The notes under the pieces: generated by a model
What the model was told of the DNA's origin: nothing
The model's input: the letters and a program-made list of their open reading frames with translations, nothing else
The model's database searches: none
Assembly: GCF_002073895.1 (NCBI RefSeq)
Contig: NZ_CP012839.1
Coordinates: 415,486 to 479,485 of the forward strand
DNA: 64,000 nucleotides
Direction of reading: 5' to 3'
From: Candidatus Riesia pediculischaeffi
GTDB lineage: Bacteria; Pseudomonadota; Gammaproteobacteria; Enterobacterales; Enterobacteriaceae
In this document: positions 40,916 to 50,117 of the stretch, in pieces
How positions within the stretch are numbered: the stretch's first letter is position 1
Layout: each line of letters opens with the position of its first letter
Made by a program: the position numbers and the translations under genes

Positions 40916-42064
40916 TTACAAAGGTATATTTTCTTTATTTAAATTTGCTATGATGAATTTATCAATCTTTCCGTTCAAAATAGACTGTACATTTCTATCT
41001 TCTGTTCCAGTTCTTAAATCTTTTACTCTTGAATGATCTAGGACGTAAGAACGTATTTGATGACCCCAAGTTATATCAAACTTGCTATTCTCGATAATTT
41101 TTTGGTTCTCTTGTTTTTCTTTTTCCTTAATTTCACATAATTTATTTCGTAGTTGTCTTAAAGCATGTTCTTTATTTCTATGCTGCGATCTATCATTTTG
41201 ACACTGTGTAACTATCCCGGTTGGAATATGTGTGATCCTAATTGCTGATTCTGTTTTATTAGTATGTTGTCCTCCAGCTCCAGAAGATCGATAAGATTCG
41301 ATTCTCAAGTCATGAGATTTGATTTCGATTTCCTGGTTCTTATCATCTGATATCTCAGGATACACGAATACGGAAGAAAAAGAAGTATGTCTTCTTCCTG
41401 AAGAATCAAACGGACTCTTTCGAACTAACCTGTGGATTCCTGTTTCTGTTCTCAACCATCCGTAAGCATATTTTCCTTGTATCATAAGAGTAGATGATTT
41501 GATTCCTGTTAACTCTCCATATGAGATATCTAATATGTGCGATCGAAATTTTTTTAATCCAGCCCATTTTAAATACATCCTCATCAACATATTTGTCCAG
41601 TCTTGAGAATCTATTCCTCCAGATCCAGACTGTAGATCTATATAGCAATTACAAAAATCATTTTTTTTTGAAAATAGTCGAATCAACCTTATATCTTCAA
41701 TTTTTGATTGAACTTCTGATATCTTTTGAAAAGCTTCATTTAAAAAATCCTCATCTTTGTTTTCTATTAGAAAATCAATTAAAATTCTGATATTTTCTAA
41801 ACCTTCTTCTACCCTTTTTATCTTCTCGATCTCAATCTTCTTATTAATCGATCGTCGCATTACTTCGAATTTCTCCGATCTGTTCTCATCACGATTCTTC
41901 GAACAATCTTCATACTTCAAGATATTTAGATCGCACCATCCTCCTTCATTTTTGAAGGTTCTTTTAAGATCTTGAAATGCTTTGACAGATCTTTTAAAAC
42001 GTTCTATTATATTCTTAATTTCCATTCTAGATAGCAATTCGATTCGTTGAATAATTTGATCCAT
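40916..42064 (-). CDS. prfB: Peptide chain release factor 2 (no programmed frameshift)
   Basis: RF2 reads UAA and UGA stops and triggers peptide release. The frame encodes all 382 residues without interruption (365 in E. coli). The stop-recognition motif Ser-Pro-Phe is in Val-Arg-Lys-Ser-Pro-Phe-Asp-Ser, and the catalytic Gly-Gly-Gln in Gly-Ala-Gly-Gly-Gln-His-Thr-Asn. In E. coli a UGA at codon 26, read by +1 shifting, autoregulates the gene. The corresponding N-terminal region here is continuous and has no UGA or Shine-Dalgarno-like stimulator, so that control is lost. It is 9 bases downstream of recJ. Confidence 0.97.
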   Translation of the reverse strand: MDQIIQRIELLSRMEIKNIIERFKRSVKAFQDLKRTFKNEGGWCDLNILKYEDCSKNRDENRSEKFEVMRRSINKKIEIEKIKRVEEGLENIRILIDFLIENKDEDFLNEAFQKISEVQSKIEDIRLIRLFSKKNDFCNCYIDLQSGSGGIDSQDWTNMLMRMYLKWAGLKKFRSHILDISYGELTGIKSSTLMIQGKYAYGWLRTETGIHRLVRKSPFDSSGRRHTSFSSVFVYPEISDDKNQEIEIKSHDLRIESYRSSGAGGQHTNKTESAIRITHIPTGIVTQCQNDRSQHRNKEHALRQLRNKLCEIKEKEKQENQKIIENSKFDITWGHQIRSYVLDHSRVKDLRTGTEDRNVQSILNGKIDKFIIANLNKENIPL

Positions 42065-42073
42065 TACCGTTGT

Positions 42074-43797
42074 TTAATCTTCAATTGGCCATAAATATTG
42101 AATTAGTAATTGCACTTTATCTCCGTAACAATACCTATAGTTAACATCTATCTTATATGCTGCTCTTACTAATCCGTTACAATCGAAAGGACATTTAGAC
42201 TCGTAGTTAAAAACTATTCCATTGAACTCCCTCTGTTCTTCAAGTAATTTTAACTTCACTTTAAGGTGCTTTTTTTTGAGGATTTTTTTTCTCAATATCA
42301 AGAATTTTCCATCGAAAATAGGCTCTGGGAAACCAGGACCCCATGGACCTGCGTACCTGATCAGTTCAGCTGTCTCAATCGAAAAATCTTTTCCTTTTAA
42401 CTCTCCATCACTTAAGATGACGTTCTTCAACGTAGCATGATTCAGTATTTTTTCGGTCAGGCGAACAAATTTATTCTGAAAAATTTGAAATTTATCTTCT
42501 TCTATCGTCAAACCAGCCGCCATTCTATGACCTCCAAATTTTAATATTAATCCCGGATATAGCTGATCCATTTGTTCTATAATATTTTTTATATGTAACC
42601 CATCTATCGATCTTCCCGAACCCTTTAGGATACCATGTTGTGATCTGGCGAAGATTATTGTAGGCCTGTTGAAGTATTCTTTTATTCTCGAAGCAAGGAT
42701 ACCTATGATTCCTTGATGCCATGTCGGATAATACATGACTAAAACTTTTGGCAAAATCGTTTTGTTCAGGTTAAGTTCATCAAATATCTCATAAGCTTCT
42801 CTTTGCATGTTCTCTTCTATTTTCTTTCTAGATTCATTGAGATTATTTAATTTAACCGCAATCGTTTTAGCTGAACTCTCATCATCTGTTATCAATAAAG
42901 CTACGCTGATTGACATATCATCTAACCTTCCAGCAGCATTTAACTTTGGACTAACTGTGAAACTAAGATCATTCGAAACAACCGTCTTAATATCAATCCT
43001 GGAAATTGTGATGAGCATCTTTATTCCGATACAACACATTCCAAATCTAATTCTCCTTAATCCGTGATGGACAAGTATACGATTGTTTTTATCCAATGGG
43101 ACAAGATCAGATATGGTTCCTAATGCAACTAAATCTAAAAAATTTGCTAAATTTGGAACTTCTATAGATCTTTTTTTAAACCATCCTATTTGATTTAGTT
43201 TAGATCTTAATGCGAGCATAAGATAGAAACTCACTCCAACTCCAGCCAACGATTTGGATGGAAAATTTGAATTTGGTAAGTTTGGATTCACTATCGCGTC
43301 TGCTTCAGGAAGAATTTCTTCTGGAAGATGATGATCGGTGATGATTACCTTAACTCCGTTCTTTCTAGCATACACCACTCCCTCATGGGCAGAAATTCCA
43401 TTATCTACGGTGATGATCAGTTGAACTTTTTTTTTATAACCTTTTGTACGGTCGTTTTGGTTAGCCCGTATCCATCTTTAAATCGGTTTGGTATGAAATA
43501 ATCGACACTATTGTATCCTAATTTCTTCAATATCCGTATCAACAGGGCAGTGCTAGTCGCCCCGTCAACGTCAAAATCTCCTACTACGACAATTCTCCAT
43601 TTATCATACAAAGCTCGTATCAGAAGATTGACCGCCTTTTTTATATCAGTCAATAATCTGTAGTCTAAAAGAGATCTTATGCTTAATTCTAAATCCTCTT
43701 CAGAAGATATTCCTCTTGAGGAATATATCCGTTGCAATATGGAAGGTAGGTTATTTAACTTACAATCTCCTTTTTTCTCTCTTCGGATCAATTTCAT
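42074..43797 (-). pseudogene. recJ: Single-strand exonuclease RecJ, split by a one-base shift in an A9 run
   Basis: RecJ degrades single-stranded DNA 5'-3' in recombination and mismatch repair. The N-terminal frame (43417-43797) holds motif I Val-Val-Gly-Asp-Phe-Asp-Val-Asp-Gly-Ala-Thr-Ser and ends Val-Ile-Lys-Lys-Lys-Phe-Asn then stop. The second frame carries Asp-His-His (Ile-Thr-Asp-His-His-Leu-Pro), Ala-Gly-Val-Gly and Gly-Gly-His. One more A in the A9 run gives Lys-Lys-Lys-Val-Gln-Leu-Ile-Ile-Thr-Val-Asp-Asn-Gly-Ile-Ser, exactly the family sequence, and a total of about 574 residues (577 in E. coli). No other lesion is seen. The gene is either freshly broken, misread, or rescued by slippage. 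Confidence 0.88.
43427..43435 (-). repeat. A9 homopolymer (coding strand) that breaks the recJ frame
   Basis: Nine A residues read ATA AAA AAA AAG on the coding strand and lead to an early TGA. Ten would restore a single recJ frame. Confidence 0.85.
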
Positions 43798-44507
43798 GTC
43801 TTTTATCGTATGTTTCTATCTTTTCTGTTAAAAATGTTTACGGTTGAAATGTTCGAACAAACGATCCTAATGATAATAGTTTTACCGATATAATACAACT
43901 ACCATTAGGCGAAAGAACATACAATTTTAAACCTAACTTTATAAATTACGTTTTTAAAAATGTTTGAGAAATCTATTATTAAACGATCCATCTAGTATAC
44001 GGTACTTTTAGGAACCTCCTTTAATATTTTTTTGATCTTTTTAATCGCCTAGAAGGTTTTTATGATCTTTCCAGAAACAATGCTTTTATCTTGAAATATG
44101 ATTGTTTAAAAACATGGAAAATTATGGTTTGATACACTCAAAAATCCAATCGTAAAACCAAAAATCTTGTTCGATTGCGTCCTTTTTATATCTTTGATAT
44201 CTCTTTAAAATCTTCAGATAGTTTTTTAATTTATTCCTACGTATCCCTTGATAATCTTATAATTTTCTCTATTCAGATATCCGTCACATGAAGAGCTTTC
44301 ATTGTTAGCATTAAATATGAAAGTTATGAAGAATTCTCTATGAGATCTTCAGAAAGGTATATCTAAGATAAAATTCATACTTAAGGTCGAATTTAGAGAA
44401 CTTAATTTAAAACTACGGAACATATAATATTCTCTCCTAAACAAAATAAATGTAAAAACCAGGATTGTAATTCACCGTGATCAAAATCAAAACATTTTCT
44501 AAAACAA
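43798..44507. other. 710-base gene-free region between recJ and ubiH
   Basis: A/T-rich, with no recognisable frame on either strand. In E. coli dsbC and xerD lie upstream of recJ, and visC downstream of ubiH; relics of these could be here, but I could not recognise them. Confidence 0.4.
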
Positions 44508-45695
44508 TCAAATTATGTGTAAAGTATTTAAAATTCTTCTAATCAATTTTTTTCTTAAATAATCCGGAGAAACGGAAAAAAATTTGAAAAATATGTTAAA
44601 GAGGTAGGAATAAAACGATGAATTGTATATTTCTGACAACATATTGGTCATTTGGACGACTCTAATGCGATCCATCTTTCTTTTTTCTCGATATTTTTGT
44701 AGAATCATGTAGCTTCCGAAATCTTCACTTTTTTTCATCGATTTCGAAATAATTTGAGATAGTTCGTATATATCTCTTACAATTAAGTTGAATCCTTGCC
44801 CAGCGATAGGGTGCACGGTTTGTGCAGCGTTTCCAATTAATATGAGCCTATGATTTACCACACTATCGGGTGTTGAAACATATATTGGAAAACTCGATCT
44901 TCGACTTAAATTCTGAATTTTTCCAAAAATATTATTAAAGAACGGTAACTCCTCCTCCACTTTTCGGACGAAACTTTCTTTACTTAACCTATCAATGTTA
45001 TTTTTTATATCTTTATCGTAGAACCAGATTAGAGTACCATGATTTGTACCGTTTGGTAGGACGGCTAAGGATCCATTTTTTGTGAATCTCTCAATAGAAA
45101 CTCCACAAAAAGGTTTTTCAGTATTGAATTTCATAAAAGTAGCAAATTGTCTGCATTTTTCAGACCATTGAATTCCATATCTCCCGTTGTCTGTATTAAT
45201 TTTACAAGATGAAATTAATAATTTTGCTCGAAGAATCTTTCCGCTCTTCAATCGCGCTGAAATATAATTCTTATGATATTTTATGTGATTTACTTGATCT
45301 GGATGATGTATCCTGGTTGATTTATTTGAAATCAATTGAACTTTTTTAAATAGATATCTTTTAACTTTCGATAACAACGTCGTACATCCGAAGAATGGAC
45401 AAGATAGATATTCTTCGGAAGAAATCTTAAGAAGATTTTTGCATCCATGTTTAGAAATATAAATACTCTTTACAGGATAGATATGATTACGAATATCGGA
45501 TAGTGCTTTGATTTTTTTAAATTTCTGTAACGTACTTTTATTGAGAAAAATCGTTCTTTCTTGAAGAATAGAATGATTTTTCTTCGTACCGCCGTTTTCA
45601 ATTAAATCAATTTCTAGATCTTTTCTACAAAAATATCTTAAGAATAAAGTTAAAGAGATTCCTGTTAAACCTCCACCAACGATAATTATTGTCAT
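44508..45695 (-). CDS. ubiH: UbiH-like ubiquinone biosynthesis hydroxylase, diverged
   Basis: This 395-residue class A flavin monooxygenase resembles E. coli UbiH (392), which hydroxylates a ring carbon during ubiquinone synthesis. The FAD-binding start Ile-Ile-Val-Gly-Gly-Gly-Leu-Thr-Gly and the second FAD motif Gly-Asn-Ala-Ala-Gln-Thr-Val-His-Pro-Ile-Ala-Gly-Gln-Gly are intact. Glu-Arg-Phe-Thr and Gly-Ser-Leu-Ala-Val-Leu-Pro match UbiH well. The middle Asp-Gly motif (Ala-Asp-Gly-Thr in E. coli) is replaced by Ser-Cys-Lys, and the C-terminus is basic and diverged. rpiA lies upstream on the same strand, as in E. coli where pepP, ygfB, zapA and serA stand between. It is probably still UbiH, with some doubt about activity. 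Confidence 0.85.
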   Translation of the reverse strand: MTIIIVGGGLTGISLTLFLRYFCRKDLEIDLIENGGTKKNHSILQERTIFLNKSTLQKFKKIKALSDIRNHIYPVKSIYISKHGCKNLLKISSEEYLSCPFFGCTTLLSKVKRYLFKKVQLISNKSTRIHHPDQVNHIKYHKNYISARLKSGKILRAKLLISSCKINTDNGRYGIQWSEKCRQFATFMKFNTEKPFCGVSIERFTKNGSLAVLPNGTNHGTLIWFYDKDIKNNIDRLSKESFVRKVEEELPFFNNIFGKIQNLSRRSSFPIYVSTPDSVVNHRLILIGNAAQTVHPIAGQGFNLIVRDIYELSQIISKSMKKSEDFGSYMILQKYREKRKMDRIRVVQMTNMLSEIYNSSFYSYLFNIFFKFFSVSPDYLRKKLIRRILNTLHII

Positions 45696-46159
45696 ATTTT
45701 TAAAGTTATCTCTAAAAAAAATATTTTTGCATCACGCTGTAACGTTCTTCAATAGTTTAAAAAAAGTGGCTTACGATCATGAGATAAAATCAATACGATG
45801 AATCCTTATCAAACATATCAAAATGTAATAGATGGTTATATTCAAAAATTATGTGAAGTGAAATTAGGATTTTACCTATTGAGAGGAATGATGAAAAATG
45901 TATTTTAAAAACAGATTCTCTGAAAGATCAGTCCTTAGTTCGTTCTACAATATTAAAACGATTTAGCAATTTTTAAAAAAAATGAACGATGAAATTGATG
46001 TAGTAGAATTTGAAACGAAAAATTTTTTGAAAAGTGATTCATTTAATCTGTTCATTCGATCGATTTAAAAAAAAAGATAGATACTTTAAAATCTTATTTT
46101 GAAATTCTACCTTATTGAAATGAATATTAAGCGCATTAATTTCCAAATTCAGAAGTCGT
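45696..46159. other. 464-base gap between ubiH and rpiA
   Basis: In E. coli this interval holds pepP, ygfB, zapA, the 6S RNA gene and serA. Nothing recognisable is left. A 36-codon plus-strand frame (from 45798, Met-Asn-Pro-Tyr-Gln-Thr-Tyr) is not identifiable. I looked for 6S RNA and saw no long rod-like pairing. Confidence 0.4.
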
Positions 46160-46834
46160 TCAGCTCTTATATTCATCATAGATAAATCTTTCTATTCCTC
46201 GATGCGTTGCAAGGAGGACGATATCGGCGGGTCTGTTTGCAAACAATCCAACTGTTATCACTCCAGCAATGGAATTAATTTTATCTTCCAACAGTGTTGG
46301 ATTGAATATCTTCAAATGGTATACATCTACAATAATATTCCCATTATCTGTGACGACATGTTTTCTATGTCTCGGAATTCCTCCTAACTTTTTTAATTCC
46401 CTGATCACATAAGATTTTGCCATTGGAATAACTTCTACCGGAAGAGATGATTTACCAAGTATAGAAACCTTTTTAGATTCATCAGCGATAGCAATGAATT
46501 TTTTTGCCATTCCTGCTATCACTTTTTCCCTTGTAAGGGCTGCTCCCCCTCCTTTTATCATCATTAAATTTTTGTTAAACTCATCTACGCCATCCACATA
46601 TATATCAACATAGTCTACATCGTTACTATCGATTATGGAGATCCCGATCTTTCTTAATTTGTTTGTGGAAGATATTGAGCTAGATACTGCTCCACGAATG
46701 ATATTTTTTTTATATTTTAGACCATCTATGAAGTAAGATACAGTAGATCCTGTTCCAACCCCAATTATCATACCTTCTTTAACATATTCTAAAGCAGCCA
46801 TCCCTGCCATTTTTTTAAAATCGTTCCAGGTCAT
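46160..46834 (-). CDS. rpiA: Ribose-5-phosphate isomerase A
   Basis: RpiA interconverts ribulose-5-phosphate and ribose-5-phosphate, supplying PRPP for upp and the purine enzymes in this window. The protein has 224 residues (219 in E. coli). Typical motifs are Ile-Ile-Gly-Val-Gly-Thr-Gly-Ser-Thr-Val, the catalytic Asp-Gly-Val-Asp-Glu, Lys-Gly-Gly-Gly-Ala-Ala-Leu-Thr-Arg-Glu-Lys (with the catalytic Glu and Lys), and Ala-Asp-Glu-Ser-Lys. The C-terminal Gly-Val-Ile-Thr-Val-Gly-Leu-Phe-Ala is also conserved. It stands alone between two gene-free stretches. Confidence 0.96.
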   Translation of the reverse strand: MTWNDFKKMAGMAALEYVKEGMIIGVGTGSTVSYFIDGLKYKKNIIRGAVSSSISSTNKLRKIGISIIDSNDVDYVDIYVDGVDEFNKNLMMIKGGGAALTREKVIAGMAKKFIAIADESKKVSILGKSSLPVEVIPMAKSYVIRELKKLGGIPRHRKHVVTDNGNIIVDVYHLKIFNPTLLEDKINSIAGVITVGLFANRPADIVLLATHRGIERFIYDEYKS

Positions 46835-47193
46835 ATTTTTTCCAAAAATTTATCGCATCTGATTAATTGTAAAAATCTTTGTACTAAATGATTAAATTAT
46901 CAGCTATTTATTCTCATAATATGATCGATAAATCCATCGATTTTATTAGGACGAACACTGTTATATCATAAGAATATTATCCTTTTCATATTTTCTGTTA
47001 ATTTTTAAAAATTTTAAATAGATTTCAAAATTGCTAACATGTTAAATAAATTGTTATCTTTAGAATCTGCTAAAATAACTCATTTTAAATGGTTCCTTTG
47101 TTTTCTATGTGAAATCAAGATAAAAACCTTTTTGAAAGTACAATACCATCATTTTTAAATGATGATCATGGAGTTGATCGGCTTGTAAAGAAA
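46835..47193. other. 359-base gap between lpdA and rpiA
   Basis: A/T-rich with no recognisable gene; it should include the rpiA promoter and the end of the pyruvate dehydrogenase transcript. Confidence 0.35.
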
Positions 47194-48663
47194 CTAACAT
47201 TTTTTATTTTCATATTCTTTATATATCATCGATTTTTTGTTCGGTAAGTCTGTGATGCTTCCTTCGAACATTTTTGAAGCCATTCCTATAGATTCATATA
47301 AAGTTGGATGCGCATGAATAGTCAAAGCGATATCTTCTGCACTACATCCCATCTCTATAGCTAATCCAATTTCTCCTATAAGTTCTCCACCATTTACTCC
47401 AACGATAGATCCTCCCAAGATTCTTTTAGTTTTTTTATCAAAGATGATTTTCGTCATACCATTTGTATGATTTGAAGAAATCGCTTTTCCCAACGCACCC
47501 CATGGTACTGTGGATGTCTCAAAAACTATATTTTGTCTTTTTGCTTCTTCCTCAGTTAATCCTAACCAAGCTATTTCGGGATCGGTATAAGCGATAGATG
47601 GTATAATATATGGATCGAAATAATGGTTCATACCGTAGATAACCTCTGCTGCGATATGACCTTCATGCATGCCTTTATGTGCTAACATAGGTGATCCAGC
47701 TACATCTCCTACAGCATATATATGTGATATATTCGTTTTCATTTGAGAATTTGTTTTAATGAATCCTTTTTCATCTATCGAAATACCAATTTTATCAAGA
47801 TTGATTGAATCAGAGTTTGGAGTACGACCGATTGCTAACAGCAATTTATCATATTTCTTTGTTATATCTTGATTCACTCTATCCTTCATAATTACTGATA
47901 TTTCCTTTTGATTATATAAAATTTTTGTAACCCTCGTGTTGAGCATAATATTAAATTTTTTGCTCACGTCTTTCATATAGAATTGAGATACTTCATCTTC
48001 CACCATTGGTAACAATCGTTCTTCAACTTCTACTATATCTATCTTTGATCCTAAAGTATGATATATAGTTCCAATTTCTAATCCGATTATACCTCCTCCT
48101 ATCACCAAAATAGATTTCGGTATTTCTCGTATCTCTAATGCTTGATCAGAACTCCATATCTTTTTATTACCATCAGAATCCATATCTAGAATATCCACAG
48201 TTCTAGGTAATTTAGTTGGATGAGATCCAGTTGCAATAATGGCGTTTTCGAAAGAAATCTCATAATCTTCTTCCTCATTTTCTACCATGATGGAATTAGA
48301 ACTGATAAACTTCCCATTTCCTTGAATAAATTTAATTTTTCTATCACATATCATCTTATAGAGATTATTTGCAATTCTTGAAACTACCTTTTCTTTTAAC
48401 TCTCTGATCTTTTGAACACAGATCTTATTTTCCATACATAAGATACCTGAATTAAACAACCAATTTGATTCTTGAATAATCTTAGAGATATTTAAAAGAG
48501 TTTTTGATGGAATACAACCAACGTTCAAACAAACTCCTCCAACTTTACTGAAACGTTCTACTAAAATTGTTTGTAATCCTAAATCGGCACAACGGAATGC
48601 GGAAGAATATCCAGCAGGTCCTGATCCTAGAACCACTACTTGAGTTTTAAATTTTGATTGCAT
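47194..48663 (-). CDS. lpdA: Dihydrolipoyl dehydrogenase (E3)
   Basis: Lpd reoxidises the lipoyl arms of pyruvate dehydrogenase, passing electrons to NAD. A GGGAG box about eight bases upstream favours the ATG of Met-Gln-Ser-Lys-Phe (489 residues; 474 in E. coli); the frame is open ten codons further. The FAD start is Val-Val-Leu-Gly-Ser-Gly-Pro-Ala-Gly-Tyr-Ser, and the redox disulfide is Gly-Gly-Val-Cys-Leu-Asn-Val-Gly-Cys-Ile-Pro-Ser-Lys. NAD-binding Gly-Gly-Gly-Ile-Ile-Gly-Leu-Glu and the catalytic His in His-Ala-His-Pro-Thr-Leu are intact. It is third in an aceE-aceF-lpdA operon, the E. coli order. Confidence 0.97.
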   Translation of the reverse strand: MQSKFKTQVVVLGSGPAGYSSAFRCADLGLQTILVERFSKVGGVCLNVGCIPSKTLLNISKIIQESNWLFNSGILCMENKICVQKIRELKEKVVSRIANNLYKMICDRKIKFIQGNGKFISSNSIMVENEEEDYEISFENAIIATGSHPTKLPRTVDILDMDSDGNKKIWSSDQALEIREIPKSILVIGGGIIGLEIGTIYHTLGSKIDIVEVEERLLPMVEDEVSQFYMKDVSKKFNIMLNTRVTKILYNQKEISVIMKDRVNQDITKKYDKLLLAIGRTPNSDSINLDKIGISIDEKGFIKTNSQMKTNISHIYAVGDVAGSPMLAHKGMHEGHIAAEVIYGMNHYFDPYIIPSIAYTDPEIAWLGLTEEEAKRQNIVFETSTVPWGALGKAISSNHTNGMTKIIFDKKTKRILGGSIVGVNGGELIGEIGLAIEMGCSAEDIALTIHAHPTLYESIGMASKMFEGSITDLPNKKSMIYKEYENKKC

Positions 48664-48798
48664 ATAATCTCCCATTTGTGTTTGATCAAACATGATTATG
48701 TATGAACAGATTTCAACTCATCCAATTTATCTTGAAAATCTTTGATTTTGTCCCTAGAAAGATATCTATAAATTAAAGTAAATAAGGAAATGATCTCT

Positions 48799-50100
48799 CT
48801 ACATCAACAAATTTCTGAGATCTTGTATAAGAAACGAGATTCTTTCTATAAATTTTACTCCTTCTGCTCCATTAATGATTCTATGATCAAAAGATAGTGA
48901 AACCGGCATCGTTAATTTTGCTAAGAATTTTGAACCATCCCAAATAGGTTTCATGAAAGATCTTGAAAGTCCAAGAATAGCTACCTCTGGAGAATTAACA
49001 ATCGGGGTAAAACCATTTGTAGGACCTAATCCTCCAAGATTTGATATTGTGAATCCACCTTTTTGCATATCTTTGGGAAATAATCTTCCTGATCTAGCTT
49101 GTTCAGACATATCTCCTATAACTTTAGATATTTCAAAAATATCCATTCGGTCTACATTTTTAATAACAGGAACTAAAAGACCGAAATCTGTATTAACTGC
49201 AATCCCTATATTGATATCTTTTTTTAAAATAATTTCTCCAAGGTTATTCGATATTTCACTGTTGAAAATAGGAAATTCTTTCATGATCTTGGAAACCGCT
49301 TTTAGGAAGAATGGTAGCATTGTAATTTTAGATGATTTATCTTCTTCTTTTATCTTTCTTCTATACAGCTTCCTAAAAGAGTTCAACTCTTCGACATCCA
49401 CCTCTCCGAAAATTGTTACATGAGGAACTTTTTTCCATGTTTCGACCAAATTCTTACAAGAATTTTTTTGAATATGGTTCATTTTTAAGATTTTGAATTC
49501 TTCTATCTTTTTCTCAATAACAAGACTTTCAGACATATTACTTTCTGAAGAACTCTTGTTGTTGTCATTATTATAAAAAGATAAATTGAACCTATTAACC
49601 GCTTCTTTAACATATTGAAAAACATCTTCTGGAAGAATGCGACATTTCTTTCCAGATCCTTTTATGTTTTTCAGATCCACATTGAATTTTCTAGATAACC
49701 TCCTGACTAATGGCGTTGCATGTAAAAATTGATTTTTTTCAATATCATTTTTTTCGTCACCAATAGTAGATTGTTTAGTATATTCAGGATGATCATCTCT
49801 TACTTTTAGGGGTTGATGATATTGATAAATTTTATCGTTTGATAGGGTCGATTCCTCTTCTTTTTTAACATGACTTTTAAGAACCATTATCAACATATCT
49901 TTTTTAAGAATATCTCCCTTAGATATCTTGATTTCTTTAACTACTCCAGAATCAGGAGAAGGCAATTCCATCGATACTTTCTCACCTTCTATCATTATTA
50001 AAGGTTGCTCTAGGCTAACTTTTTCTCCAACTTGAACCAGAATATCAGTGACTTCCGCTTCATCTACTCCAATTTCTGGCATCCGAATATCAACGAACAC
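48799..50100 (-). CDS. aceF: Pyruvate dehydrogenase E2 (dihydrolipoyl acetyltransferase), single lipoyl domain
   Basis: AceF forms the core of the pyruvate dehydrogenase complex and transfers acetyl groups to CoA. The protein has 433 residues against 630 in E. coli, because only one lipoyl domain remains; the lipoylated Lys is Lys41 in Glu-Gly-Glu-Lys-Val-Ser-Met. A charged linker leads to the E1/E3-binding domain at about 127-165 (Ala-Thr-Pro-Leu-Val-Arg-Arg-Leu-Ser-Arg), then the catalytic domain from about 205. The active-site motif is Asp-His-Arg-Ile-Ile-Asn-Gly, with Asn where the family has Asp. It lies 17 bases after aceE. One lipoyl domain is enough for activity in engineered and natural E2 proteins. 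Confidence 0.95.
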   Translation of the reverse strand: MFVDIRMPEIGVDEAEVTDILVQVGEKVSLEQPLIMIEGEKVSMELPSPDSGVVKEIKISKGDILKKDMLIMVLKSHVKKEEESTLSNDKIYQYHQPLKVRDDHPEYTKQSTIGDEKNDIEKNQFLHATPLVRRLSRKFNVDLKNIKGSGKKCRILPEDVFQYVKEAVNRFNLSFYNNDNNKSSSESNMSESLVIEKKIEEFKILKMNHIQKNSCKNLVETWKKVPHVTIFGEVDVEELNSFRKLYRRKIKEEDKSSKITMLPFFLKAVSKIMKEFPIFNSEISNNLGEIILKKDINIGIAVNTDFGLLVPVIKNVDRMDIFEISKVIGDMSEQARSGRLFPKDMQKGGFTISNLGGLGPTNGFTPIVNSPEVAILGLSRSFMKPIWDGSKFLAKLTMPVSLSFDHRIINGAEGVKFIERISFLIQDLRNLLM

Positions 50101-50117
50101 TTATATCACCTCAATGT

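Noticed and set aside
45900-46060. Possible 6S RNA gene between ubiH and rpiA, its E. coli neighbourhood
   Set aside because: A short stretch resembling the 5' part of 6S RNA is present, but no long paired rod can be drawn and the middle part is missing.
48953-49423. 156-codon plus-strand frame opposite aceF
   Set aside because: It is antisense to the conserved catalytic domain of aceF; long antisense frames arise from codon bias in these genes.
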